This document shows, one piece after another, positions 39,608 through 45,646 of a stretch of DNA of 45,646 nucleotides. The stretch spans positions 1 to 45,646 of the IMG/VR virus record IMGVR_UViG_3300036715_001452. One strand, 5' to 3'. The position numbers and the translations under genes are program-made. A model generated the notes under the pieces. The model was not told where the DNA came from and ran no database searches. It saw only the letters and a list, made by a program, of their open reading frames with translations. Source of the stretch: a virus. The first letter of the stretch is position 1; each line of letters starts with the position of its first letter.

Positions 39608-39927
39608 AGGTTGTTTTCTGCATAGTCAAGATGAAGAAGGAATTCTCGCTGAAGCACTTCACCGTCCAAGGCAATGGTGAAGTCTTCTTCAAGTGGCATC
39701 CACAAGGAGCCCGGAACAAGAGCCCCTGGTAGTGTGTGCTTTCGGCAAGGCTTGTGGAAGCAAAAGAAGGGTTCCCCAGCAATAACAGCTCTGGCCCATA
39801 TGTCACCGCAAGCTGGGCAGAAGAACGCATAGGACTGTGGTCGCACAGGATGACCATGCTGGTGTAAAGGGTAGCGTTCGACGAAGCCATAGCTGCGGTT
39901 TTCGATGAAGAAGTGTTGCTGTGGCAC
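39604..39927 (-). CDS. Zinc-binding early protein (107 aa)
   Basis: The start is GTG 39927, with no strong ribosome binding site, five bases after the nuclease stop. The product contains F-F-C-P-A-C-G-D-I-W-A and F-F-C-F-H-K-P-C, a CxxC plus C-x(4)-C pair, giving a likely zinc site, and then W-M-P-L-E-E-D. The remainder is beta-rich. No family is recognised. It lies between nuclease and ATPase and overlaps the latter by ATGA, so a recombination or DNA-binding role is plausible. Confidence 0.65.
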   Translation of the reverse strand: MPQQHFFIENRSYGFVERYPLHQHGHPVRPQSYAFFCPACGDIWARAVIAGEPFFCFHKPCRKHTLPGALVPGSLWMPLEEDFTIALDGEVLQREFLLHLDYAENNL

Positions 39928-39932
39928 AGGGG

Positions 39933-40922
39933 TTAGTTACGTTTGCTAAGCATTGCTTGCAATTCGTTGCCCAACTCCGTGCCGCTGACGTGGCCCCATG
40001 AACTCTCGTGCTCCTCAACTGTGAGTTCCTTCCGAGCCAAGGGGTCCCAGACCTTCTTGGTGAAGTTCATCGGCAGCCAGGATTCAGGATCACTGCTCTT
40101 GCAGGTGCTGATGAAGATGCACCCACCGTAATCAGCACAGGCATTGTCGAGATTGTAATCCCAATAGCCTTCTTCCCACATCCGCTTCATCGCTTCAATA
40201 TCACGCACAACCTGCTTTTCCCAGCGCGAAACTTCATACTCAGATCGGTACGTCGGTACTTCCAGCGTGTCGTATTTTGTTTTGAGGATGCTGATCCCAC
40301 GGACAATCGCGCCTGCAGCTTTAATGCCTTGCCGATGAGCTGCCCAGACGTAGCCAGTGAACTGTGAACGCATTTCCCACTGACGCCCCCAAGTAGCACC
40401 GAGAGACGAAGTTGTTTTTTCATCATAGATGTAGATGCCTCCAGCACGGTGCGCTATCATGTCTGATCGTCCAGTGTAGAGGATGGGGTCTCCAGAGACT
40501 GGATGATTGATAGGTAGTGGCTCGGCAAAGGAGAACTCGATTCCCCTGCGACCTGAAGCAAGTGTGATAGGGTCTGCCCCGTCCGAGCCGAGTGGATACT
40601 GGTTAAAGTAAAACTCCAGAGCACCACACATCCGTTCGAGGCTTTTAGCGGATTCGGGAGGGCACTGAAAGTCGCCGTAATGCCCGATGAGGGCAGCCAG
40701 ACCGTCAGCTTCGGAATCGGAGGCTGATTTGCCTTGAACGTAGAAACTATTGCGCGCAGCTTCAATACCAGAAGCAAATGCGCCCCCCGCCACCAAGTGA
40801 ACAGAAGTGTCTCGGGGTTTCCAGTGCTGGACATATTGACGGAAGGCTTTTTGGGGGCAGGCATGAAAGGCAGCGAGAATGGTGCTGTCGATCATGGGGG
40901 GGAACATGGGGCGATCAGTCAT
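39933..40922 (-). CDS. Cas4/RecB-like PD-(D/E)XK nuclease with probable Fe-S cluster (329 aa)
   Basis: ATG 40922 follows CGGAGGCTTAGC. Residues 20-26 (H-A-C-P-Q-K-A) carry the N-terminal cysteine. D154 in G-R-S-D, then D-E-K-T at 167-170 and Q-x-x-x-Y at 187-191 are the nuclease and RecB motifs. Three late cysteines (C-A-D-Y-G-G-C-I-F-I-S-T-C) complete a one-plus-three arrangement like Cas4 and AddB, which hold a 4Fe-4S cluster. It likely processes DNA ends in recombination with the Sak4-like ATPase encoded downstream. Confidence 0.85.
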   Translation of the reverse strand: MTDRPMFPPMIDSTILAAFHACPQKAFRQYVQHWKPRDTSVHLVAGGAFASGIEAARNSFYVQGKSASDSEADGLAALIGHYGDFQCPPESAKSLERMCGALEFYFNQYPLGSDGADPITLASGRRGIEFSFAEPLPINHPVSGDPILYTGRSDMIAHRAGGIYIYDEKTTSSLGATWGRQWEMRSQFTGYVWAAHRQGIKAAGAIVRGISILKTKYDTLEVPTYRSEYEVSRWEKQVVRDIEAMKRMWEEGYWDYNLDNACADYGGCIFISTCKSSDPESWLPMNFTKKVWDPLARKELTVEEHESSWGHVSGTELGNELQAMLSKRN

Positions 40923-40923
40923 G

Positions 40924-41241
40924 CTAAGCCTCCGTTGACTGGCTATAGGTCAGGGACAGCAAATTGGCGCGGGCTTCCTTGACCTCTTCCAGGTCTTTGA
41001 AGGCCTGAGCTTGAATGTCCTGTTCCTTTTTCTTGAGCTGGGCTAGGGCAATGAGGACAGCTTGCTCCGAGGAAGGCAATGCGACCTCAACTTCTGCAAT
41101 CACAGAGTAATTTTCATACCCCTTGGCTGAGAAGCCCCCATCAAGATCTTCAGGCCGGCTGTGGAAGTCCCAGCTATAGGGACGGTCACCTTTGGCGACA
41201 CACTGATGGCCGTCAGGTGTCAGTAAAATTTGAATCTTCAT
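40924..41241 (-). CDS. Early protein, unknown (105 aa)
   Basis: ATG 41241 follows AAAGGGCTCTAGCC. The N-terminal half is beta-rich (K-I-Q-I-L-L-T-P-D-G then Y-S-W-D-F-H-S-R-P-E-D-L-D-G-G-F). The C-terminal half is a Lys/Glu-rich helix (L-A-Q-L-K-K-K-E-Q-D-I-Q-A-Q-A). It ends one base before the nuclease gene, so the two are cotranslated. A role with the nuclease is possible; no family recognised. Confidence 0.7.
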   Translation of the reverse strand: MKIQILLTPDGHQCVAKGDRPYSWDFHSRPEDLDGGFSAKGYENYSVIAEVEVALPSSEQAVLIALAQLKKKEQDIQAQAFKDLEEVKEARANLLSLTYSQSTEA

Positions 41242-41279
41242 GGCTAGAGCCCTTTATGACTTGTGGTTGTGGTTGAACA

Positions 41280-41486
41280 CTAAAGAGAAAACTTCGCCAG
41301 CAACGCATCCGCATCCACGACAGGCTTGGGGGCCTTCTTGGCACGGCTGGTTGTTGACTTTTCACTAGCCATTACACGTTCCTTGCGGATTGCCGCAATG
41401 GCTTCACGCATTTCATCCTGAGTGATGGTGCCATCACGGACCTTCATGCGCCAGATTTGGAGTTGGGACTGGATGACGGTTGACAC
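41280..41486 (-). CDS. Early protein ending in the shared VDxDAxLAK motif (68 aa)
   Basis: A GTG start at 41486 has AAAGG ten bases upstream. The N-terminal 35 residues are helical (Q-I-W-R-M-K-V-R-D-G-T-I-T-Q-D-E-M-R-E-A-I), then a basic linker (S-R-A-K-K-A-P-K-P) and the C-terminal VDADALLAKFSL. The same ending occurs in the 178-aa and 193-aa early proteins. A short linker plus a conserved terminal peptide is the layout of a protein-docking tail. Function unknown. Confidence 0.75.
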   Translation of the reverse strand: MSTVIQSQLQIWRMKVRDGTITQDEMREAIAAIRKERVMASEKSTTSRAKKAPKPVVDADALLAKFSL

Positions 41487-41514
41487 TTGAGGTTAGCCTT
41501 TCAGTTGGTGAGTG

Positions 41515-41555
41515 TTTTGCACCCGTATTATTATATAATAATGCGGGTGTGGAAT
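41515..41555. repeat. Dispersed palindrome, copy 14
   Basis: Core 41520-41549: CACCCGTATTATTAT mirrored by ATAATAATGCGGGTG, with one T/G wobble. It lies between the helicase stop and the 68-aa gene, 34 bases upstream of the latter's start. Confidence 0.95.
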
Positions 41556-41591
41556 TGATTATCCCGATTACGGTGCAGTAGTCAATACCAC

Positions 41592-42863
41592 CTACGCCAG
41601 AAATAACCTCGTCGTTGGCCGTGAACAAGCTACATACAGACACTGAAACGCCTCACGTCGAGTCCTGTTACTCAAGATGTCCTGGTAATCCACCCACACA
41701 CTCTCATAGGTCGAGCCCTGGCTCCGATGAGCAGTAATTGCATAAGCGTAGCGAATGTCGTGGAACAAGTCCTTGAGGTTCCAGAAGCTCTTCCACAGTT
41801 TCGGGTAAGCTTGAGCTTGATGTGCCAAGTTTTGGCAATCTGCTTCAAATTGCTGCTTTGACGCCGGGTGCAGAACCAGCAACCGCACACTGGCACCCAT
41901 CTCTGTTATGGCCCTCAGCTCATAGGCTTTGTACTTCGGCTCCAAAGGGTGATTGCACTCAATGATGCTTTCCACAACAGCTTCTTCGTCTGTTGACATC
42001 AGCATGGTGTCGTTGCGCTCACAAGGAGAGCCCGCAACAATGCGTTCACCAAGCATCCACGGAGTAGATTGAGCTGCCGCACCGTAAAGAGCATGGCGAA
42101 TCAGCGAGTTATACTCATTCACACGCACATTCCGCCAAGCAATCACCTTTGAGACAGCACCATCAGAGAACTCGCCGTTGGCCGCAGCATTGTAAATTGA
42201 CTCTTTGAAGGCGGGTTTTGTCATTTTCCAGACCCCTCCAGTATGGTCATTGCTGGACTTGATGTTGATTGAGGGCGCGGGACTGTCCACGACTTCACGG
42301 ATTTCCGTAACCAGATTCAGAATCTGATTGTCGTGTCGCATCACAGTTTGCAAATTGGCATCAGTTCCCAAGTCCCAGATTGGGCTGCGAACCTCCCCAA
42401 CCGGAGGCAACTGTGCAGCATCCCCCATGAACACAACCTTGAGGTGGAACTTTTCCACCAGTGGTCCAAGCTCTTTCATCAAGTTTTTGTTGACCATCGA
42501 ACCTTCGTCGATGAAGATTACGTCAATCTGTTCGAGGTCTTCAGGTGGCTTACCCGCGACGATCGACTTCAGTTCACCCGATTTGTCGATACGCAAGCCT
42601 AACAAGCTGTAGATTGTGCAAGCCTCCCCAGTAACAGCTTTCAGGACCTTCGCGGCTTTGTTGGTTGGGGCTGTATAGGCGAAGTTCGTTCGGGAACCAG
42701 CAGTGCGTGCAACAACTTCCCGCATGCAGAATGTTTTGCCCGTTCCCGCAAATCCACTGAATACGAAGTAAGGGCTTACAGGATCAGGGTCTTGGATGAA
42801 GTCCAACAGCTTCTCGACGGCCATCTGTTGTTCTGGTGTGAGGCTGATGTCACTTTTGTGCAT
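41592..42863 (-). CDS. SF1B DNA helicase, Dda/RecD-like (423 aa)
   Basis: ATG 42863 follows TTGGAGGTTCAGT. Residues 37-44 (G-F-A-G-T-G-K-T) are Walker A, followed by Y-T-A-P-T-N-K-A-A (motif Ia) and V-I-F-I-D-E-G-S-M (Walker B). V-F-M-G-D-A-A-Q-L-P-P-V is motif III, and the C-terminus has Y-A-I-T-A-H-R-S-Q-G-S-T-Y (motif V). Length is close to T4 Dda. It would unwind DNA at the replication fork. It overlaps the upstream DUF6378-like gene by 14 bases. Confidence 0.9.
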   Translation of the reverse strand: MHKSDISLTPEQQMAVEKLLDFIQDPDPVSPYFVFSGFAGTGKTFCMREVVARTAGSRTNFAYTAPTNKAAKVLKAVTGEACTIYSLLGLRIDKSGELKSIVAGKPPEDLEQIDVIFIDEGSMVNKNLMKELGPLVEKFHLKVVFMGDAAQLPPVGEVRSPIWDLGTDANLQTVMRHDNQILNLVTEIREVVDSPAPSINIKSSNDHTGGVWKMTKPAFKESIYNAAANGEFSDGAVSKVIAWRNVRVNEYNSLIRHALYGAAAQSTPWMLGERIVAGSPCERNDTMLMSTDEEAVVESIIECNHPLEPKYKAYELRAITEMGASVRLLVLHPASKQQFEADCQNLAHQAQAYPKLWKSFWNLKDLFHDIRYAYAITAHRSQGSTYESVWVDYQDILSNRTRREAFQCLYVACSRPTTRLFLA

Positions 42864-43152
42864 ACTGAACCTCCAAGCGGTCAGCTACGAGCTTGGCATA
42901 GCCTGCAATGTCGATCCAGCTGTCAGCATAGTTGGGATCGCCGTTGATAATTCTGCCAATCTTGTGGCAGATCATATGCAAAGCCTCTTCTTGGTCAGAG
43001 GCCAGGACTTTCCCACGCTTCCCCAGCTCTTCTGCAAGCACAGTCTTAAGGGCCATCGTCACCTCAGCATGCCCCTTGAATTGGCCATACCGCTTCCCCC
43101 GCTCTTCGAGCGTTGCGGCGAGGCTTACAGCCTCAGGTTTGTTTGATGTCAT
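42850..43152 (-). CDS. DUF6378-like protein (100 aa)
   Basis: ATG 43152 follows GGAGAAACCAAAG; the open frame to 43302 is not needed. The order E-E-R-G-K-R-Y-G-Q-F, H-A-E-V-T-M-A-L-K, Q-E-E-A-L-H-M-I-C-H-K-I-G-R-I-I-N-G-D-P-N-Y-A-D-S-W-I-D-I-A-G-Y-A-K-L-V matches the DUF6378 pattern. That family resembles all-alpha nucleotide pyrophosphohydrolases, and a nucleotide-pool role is only inferred. It overlaps the DUF4406-like gene and helicase. Confidence 0.8.
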   Translation of the reverse strand: MTSNKPEAVSLAATLEERGKRYGQFKGHAEVTMALKTVLAEELGKRGKVLASDQEEALHMICHKIGRIINGDPNYADSWIDIAGYAKLVADRLEVQYAQK

Positions 43153-43555
43153 CTTTGGTTTCTCCAGTAAAAAGAGGCTTCGCCTCGGGTTGACCGCCGG
43201 CAGCAGATTGCCAGTAGTTGCATTCATCAATACAGGGCATGCCGAGCTGCGTTGCAAGTTCAGATTCAAGCTTGGCCCCATGGGAATTCTCCCAGCCCTC
43301 AAGTCGCATGATGATGTCAGCTTTTACCATCATTCCAAGGGCGCGCTTCATGTACCACTCCCATGCCTGCCCTGGACAGTCACCATTGATTTCACCTGGG
43401 TTGTAGACAACAAAGCCGTGAGCACATAGGCGCTCTGCCATTCTGTTGAAGGCTGGAATGTTGAAGTCAGGCAAGCCGGTCATGGGGCCTGCAATGTAGA
43501 CGATCATTTTGCGCGTTTTCAGCTGACGCGAAACTGTGTCGAGATCAGTTATCAT
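43133..43555 (-). CDS. DUF4406-like protein, nucleoside-deoxyribosyltransferase-related (140 aa)
   Basis: ATG 43555 overlaps the previous gene; a second start gives M-I-V-Y-I-A-G-P-M-T-G at about residue 17. That block, with F-N-I-P-A-F-N-R-M-A, Y-N-P-G-E-I, and K-A-D-I-I-M-R-L-E-G-W-E-N-S-H-G-A-K-L-E-S-E-L-A, is the DUF4406 pattern and related to nucleoside 2-deoxyribosyltransferases. It may act on nucleotides. The C-terminal 20 residues vary. Enzyme activity not proven. Confidence 0.8.
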   Translation of the reverse strand: MITDLDTVSRQLKTRKMIVYIAGPMTGLPDFNIPAFNRMAERLCAHGFVVYNPGEINGDCPGQAWEWYMKRALGMMVKADIIMRLEGWENSHGAKLESELATQLGMPCIDECNYWQSAAGGQPEAKPLFTGETKDDIKQT

Positions 43556-43784
43556 GACCGATCTTTCGGGGAACCGCAACACCCAAGCCATTGCAATACG
43601 GACATGGCTGCTGTTGAGCCGCGAAATAGTTTTCAAGCAAATCCGTGAAGAACTGCTTGTAGGCTCCCACAGGGATGCGTCCTTCGAGTTCGCTGAAAAG
43701 TTCAATCTGCACCTTTGCTGCCAGAGGTTCCGGCAACGACAAGTTAATCGGGACGGCTGGTGTGGTTTGCTTGGGACGTGCCAT
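43545..43784 (-). CDS. Small early protein with one CxxC (79 aa)
   Basis: ATG 43784 follows AAGGAACACCT. It reads V-P-I-N-L-S-L-P-E-P-L-A-A-K-V-Q-I-E-L-F-S-E-L-E-G-R-I-P-V-G-A-Y-K-Q-F-F, a pattern common among small phage proteins, then C-P-Y-C-N-G. One CxxC is present and no second pair, so any zinc site must be shared between chains. Function unknown. Confidence 0.75.
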   Translation of the reverse strand: MARPKQTTPAVPINLSLPEPLAAKVQIELFSELEGRIPVGAYKQFFTDLLENYFAAQQQPCPYCNGLGVAVPRKIGHDN

Positions 43785-43799
43785 AGGTGTTCCTTGTGG

Positions 43800-44021
43800 T
43801 CAGTTGGGGGATTCGATAAATGTAACACCATCGGGCGCAGAGATCAACCGCCCGGAGGGGAAAATGATGCAGTATGTGCAATCGGGGGAAAATCTGGGAG
43901 TGGCGACAAAGCACAAGCTGTCGTGGACACAAGCATAGACAGGCCAACCGTCTGCCCAAAGGCAGATCAACAGCTTGTGACGCTGAGGCTCGGCCTTTGG
44001 GATGGGGGTGTAAGAGTTCAT
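43800..44021 (-). CDS. Small early protein, unknown (73 aa)
   Basis: ATG 44021 overlaps the previous stop by ATGA; the longer frame to 44132 runs into the upstream gene. The protein has S-Y-T-P-I-P-K-A-E-P, W-A-D-G-W-P-V-Y-A-C-V and C-T-Y-C-I-I-F-P-S-G-R-L-I, with several cysteines lacking a clear spacing. Beta-rich. Coupled to its neighbours in the early operon. No family recognised. Confidence 0.65.
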   Translation of the reverse strand: MNSYTPIPKAEPQRHKLLICLWADGWPVYACVHDSLCFVATPRFSPDCTYCIIFPSGRLISAPDGVTFIESPN

Positions 44022-44296
44022 GCGTGATGTTGAAGGAAAAAGCCGAGAAGAAAGAAGATAAAAAACACAACAAAAGCCCATACAGCAGTCAGTAGTAAGG
44101 CATCCGCCAAGTAGGCACTGTATCTTCTCCAAGTTCTTTTCGACTTGGTGACATCAAGCTCAACCAAGCTCTCAAAAGGAAAAGCTTCTCGCAGAGTTCT
44201 TGGGCAGATATAACAATCCCGATACTTGCCATTAGTTGCCCAAGACGGGGCTTTTGCCGCAACCTGCATATCCTTCGTGATAAAAATAACCATCAT
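44018..44296 (-). CDS. Small membrane protein, early (92 aa)
   Basis: Two adjacent ATG codons lie at 44296 and 44293; the first overlaps the previous stop (ATGA). The N-terminal 55 residues are soluble with C-Y-I-C-P-R. A long hydrophobic segment (L-L-L-T-A-V-W-A-F-V-V-F-F-I-F-F-L-L-G-F-F-L) occupies the C-terminus, so the protein is tail-anchored. Early membrane proteins of phages often affect host envelope or exclusion of other phages; this is inference only. Confidence 0.7.
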   Translation of the reverse strand: MMVIFITKDMQVAAKAPSWATNGKYRDCYICPRTLREAFPFESLVELDVTKSKRTWRRYSAYLADALLLTAVWAFVVFFIFFLLGFFLQHHA

Positions 44297-44526
44297 AAAC
44301 CTTTCTGAATTGGGCGCCAGACAGTCCGAAGAGCTGTCTCAAGCTGTGGTAGAACCTGTTCCTGCGAGGTATAGCTTTCGGCCAGTCGTCGATTCCGCAC
44401 AGGTGAGCAATCTCGACACCAGCTGACTCGACGGTAGGTCTTGTCCTTGAGTGTGCTGATGTTGAAGCTGCGGGTGGGTCGCAGCTTCTGACAACAAGGA
44501 CACAGGTGCAGGATGGGGCGAGTCAT
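44293..44526 (-). CDS. Zinc-binding early protein (77 aa)
   Basis: ATG 44526 overlaps the stop of the previous gene (ATGA). Cysteines are spaced C-P-C-C-Q-K then, about 25 residues later, W-C-R-D-C-S, so a four-Cys zinc site is likely. The middle has the basic strand R-P-T-R-S-F-N-I-S. The C-terminus is helical. The layout resembles small phage zinc fingers. No function known. Confidence 0.7.
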   Translation of the reverse strand: MTRPILHLCPCCQKLRPTRSFNISTLKDKTYRRVSWCRDCSPVRNRRLAESYTSQEQVLPQLETALRTVWRPIQKGL

Positions 44527-44900
44527 CGAAAGCTCACGGAAAGTTGCACAAATGCTGGTGTGTAGTTCTGCACAGCAGGCACCAGCAAAAGATGCACGTC
44601 CATCTGTGGGCCAACAGACCAACTGATGACAGCACCAGCCATTGGGATGAAGCCTCCAGCATTAGCTTGATAGCCGTTGACAGTTCCAGCGGCAACGCCA
44701 TATTGGAGGCCACGAACTTTGCCAAGATAGCGACCGCCTACGGCATAAGCTGAGGCGTTGCCGATGCTGTTGTCATAGGCGCCTGCAGAAACGAAGTTGT
44801 CGTCCTTGGTGCAGAGAACGGCGAGTCCTGGGACGAAGGTGTTGTAATGGCCTTCGGCATGAAGGGCGGCAAGGTGGATTTGCGGGAGACAGTCAATCAT
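44523..44900 (-). CDS. Beta-barrel-like protein, unknown (125 aa)
   Basis: ATG 44900 overlaps the previous stop. The sequence alternates hydrophobic and polar residues through strands such as N-F-V-S-A-G-A-Y-D-N-S-I-G and A-Y-A-V-G-G-R-Y, and ends L-S-V-S-F-R. Similar small proteins, seen in many phages, look like outer-membrane beta-barrels, yet this one has no signal peptide at this start. It may act in the cytoplasm or be exported by an unknown route. Confidence 0.7.
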   Translation of the reverse strand: MIDCLPQIHLAALHAEGHYNTFVPGLAVLCTKDDNFVSAGAYDNSIGNASAYAVGGRYLGKVRGLQYGVAAGTVNGYQANAGGFIPMAGAVISWSVGPQMDVHLLLVPAVQNYTPAFVQLSVSFR

Positions 44901-45091
44901 TTGGATGCCCCCTTGGCCTGTGCTTGCACATCGCTGGCTGGCGGTTTGGGGGATGAGGGGAGGGCGGCTTCAACAGCGCGAACAGCAGCTTGGGTGCGTA
45001 GGAGTGCAGCAGCTTCCCACACATCATTGATGACAAACTCAGTTTTGTGCATACCTATGCGGTCTGCCAATCGTTCTGCTTCTGTCGTCAT
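44897..45091 (-). CDS. Small early protein, unknown (64 aa)
   Basis: ATG 45091 overlaps the stop of the previous gene (ATGA). The first 40 residues form helices (T-E-A-E-R-L-A-D-R-I-G-M-H and V-W-E-A-A-A-L-L-R-T-Q) and the last 25 are Pro/Ala-rich and flexible. No family recognised. Overlaps at both ends show that it is translated with its neighbours. Confidence 0.65.
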   Translation of the reverse strand: MTTEAERLADRIGMHKTEFVINDVWEAAALLRTQAAVRAVEAALPSSPKPPASDVQAQAKGASK

Positions 45092-45330
45092 ACCTTCACC
45101 TCCGCTTCTATTCGGCCAAACTGATCTTGCGAGGCGCGGATTTGATCTTGTAAGGTTGCGAGTTCATTGCGAAGCCCATCAACCACGGAGCTAAGCACCC
45201 CACAGGTACGTTCCAGACTATCCACATCGCTGCAGAGCGTATATACTTCATGACTGTCTGCCTTTCTTGATATATCACGTTCAATTTGTTCGACATGCCA
45301 TTCGACGCGAACGTCTGCAAAGCGGGTCAT
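45088..45330 (-). CDS. Coiled-coil early protein (80 aa)
   Basis: ATG 45330 overlaps the stop of the hexapeptide-repeat gene (ATGA), and its ribosome binding site lies in the 26-bp repeat shared with that gene's start. The protein is an almost continuous helix with heptad spacing (V-E-Q-I-E-R-D-I, V-D-S-L-E-R-T, L-R-N-E-L-A-T-L-Q-D-Q-I). It probably oligomerises. Function unknown. Confidence 0.7.
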   Translation of the reverse strand: MTRFADVRVEWHVEQIERDISRKADSHEVYTLCSDVDSLERTCGVLSSVVDGLRNELATLQDQIRASQDQFGRIEAEVKV

Positions 45331-45350
45331 ACCTTTTTCTCCAGTAGTGC
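45325..45350. repeat. 26-bp direct repeat, right copy, flanking the hexapeptide gene
   Basis: Identical to 576-601. It encodes the A-L-L-E-K-K-V end of the hexapeptide protein, its TGA and the overlapping ATG of the coiled-coil gene. Recombination between the copies would delete the whole hexapeptide gene and still leave a correct junction between the 82-aa and 80-aa genes. Confidence 0.95.
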
Positions 45351-45646
45351 GCGGGCGCGAGTAATCCGCGAGAGAGCCACTTCAATCAATAGCCGATACT
45401 CCAAATGCGTTTGGTCATCATGCTCTTTCTCTGATGCAGCAAGGAACCCATCAACAGCCCCACGGAAGCAACCGCGAGTAACTTCAAGTTCGTTGCCTTC
45501 AGTGTTGTAGACAGTAAGAGTGCCATTCTCTGTGCCTACTTTTGATGCCCAGAAGATAAGGCCGTCGCTGGCCACTTGAGCATTGCCGCACACCCAAGCG
45601 CTGTCGGATACCTGAGCATTGCCGCACACCTGGGCGCTGTCGGATA
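45327..45646 (-). CDS. Hexapeptide-repeat protein, C-terminal part
   Basis: The frame enters from the right edge and ends at TGA 45327-45329. It continues the gene that starts at 581: position 45506 falls in the same codon phase as position 2. This part holds the last repeat units and a C-terminal domain of about 80 residues with G-T-L-T-V-Y-N-T-E-G-N-E, R-G-C-F-R-G-A-V-D-G-F-L and a closing helix H-L-E-Y-R-L-L-I-E-V-A-L. The C-terminal domain is typical of phage proteins with this repeat layout. The gene is split only by the way the contig is opened. Confidence 0.85.
   Translation of the reverse strand, partial: SDSAQVCGNAQVSDSAWVCGNAQVASDGLIFWASKVGTENGTLTVYNTEGNELEVTRGCFRGAVDGFLAASEKEHDDQTHLEYRLLIEVALSRITRARALLEKKV
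45505..45630. repeat. Terminal redundancy, right copy
   Basis: Identical to 1-126. After 45630 the sequence continues as at position 163 of the left end, that is, one 36-bp unit is skipped. The last 16 bases of the window belong to that shifted alignment. Confidence 0.9.

Noticed and set aside
2427-41549. Dispersed palindromes as ordinary intrinsic terminators
   Set aside because: No copy is followed by a U-tract, typical terminators exist separately, and two of them lie immediately before palindromes.
2427-41549. Dispersed palindromes as a CRISPR array or iterons
   Set aside because: Spacing is irregular, from under 200 bases to 9 kb, there are no spacers and no cas genes.

Overview
The window is a complete or nearly complete genome of a strictly lytic-looking, short-tailed (podovirus-type) bacteriophage, written as one linear contig. 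The first 126 bases (1-126) recur exactly at 45505-45630, and one reading frame runs through the ends without a shift, so the molecule is circular or circularly permuted, opened inside a gene. The host is probably a Gram-negative proteobacterium: the set of small early genes, the L,D-transpeptidase-like lysis protein and the GTA-type holin point that way. Host genus cannot be read from the sequence. I saw no integrase, repressor, tRNA, CRISPR array, insertion sequence or phage RNA polymerase.

Layout. A gene-free, divergent region (5337-7030) separates two opposed transcription units. Leftward (minus strand, 5336 down to 1, then 45646 down to 33234) runs the early and replication unit. It begins with many small, often zinc-binding or unknown proteins joined by ATGA overlaps, and continues with an SF1B (Dda/RecD-like) helicase, a Cas4/RecB-like nuclease, a Sak4-like P-loop ATPase, a possible ssDNA-binding protein, a ParB-methyltransferase fusion and a family A DNA polymerase carrying an N-terminal uracil-DNA-glycosylase-like domain. 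Rightward (plus strand, 7031-33101) runs the morphogenesis and lysis unit: two paralogous small-terminase-like HTH proteins, large terminase, portal, a GroES-like protein, scaffold, decoration protein, major capsid, head-tail adaptors, a GNAT acetyltransferase, three ejection-type internal proteins, a PurD-like ATP-grasp ligase, several beta-rich tail or fibre proteins, a receptor-binding fibre and a lysis cassette. The two units converge at about 33.1 kb.

The most striking feature is a family of 14 dispersed near-perfect palindromes, consensus half-site TTYYRCACCCGYATTATTAT. They lie almost only between genes, on both arms: three in the divergent region, one exactly at the convergence, and one read in-frame inside the acetyltransferase gene. 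Two follow directly behind recognisable intrinsic terminators of the leftward unit, and every copy keeps at least one TATAAT. They are most simply a genome-wide promoter or operator-like dyad, but a mobile palindromic element or RNA-processing hairpin is also possible.

Other points: the hexapeptide-repeat gene crossing the contig ends is flanked by an identical 26-bp repeat that would allow clean loss or exchange; three early proteins share a C-terminal motif V-D-x-D-A-x-L-A-K-[FL]; and the lysis region has a membrane-anchored DUF2778-like enzyme and no recognisable muramidase or amidase.
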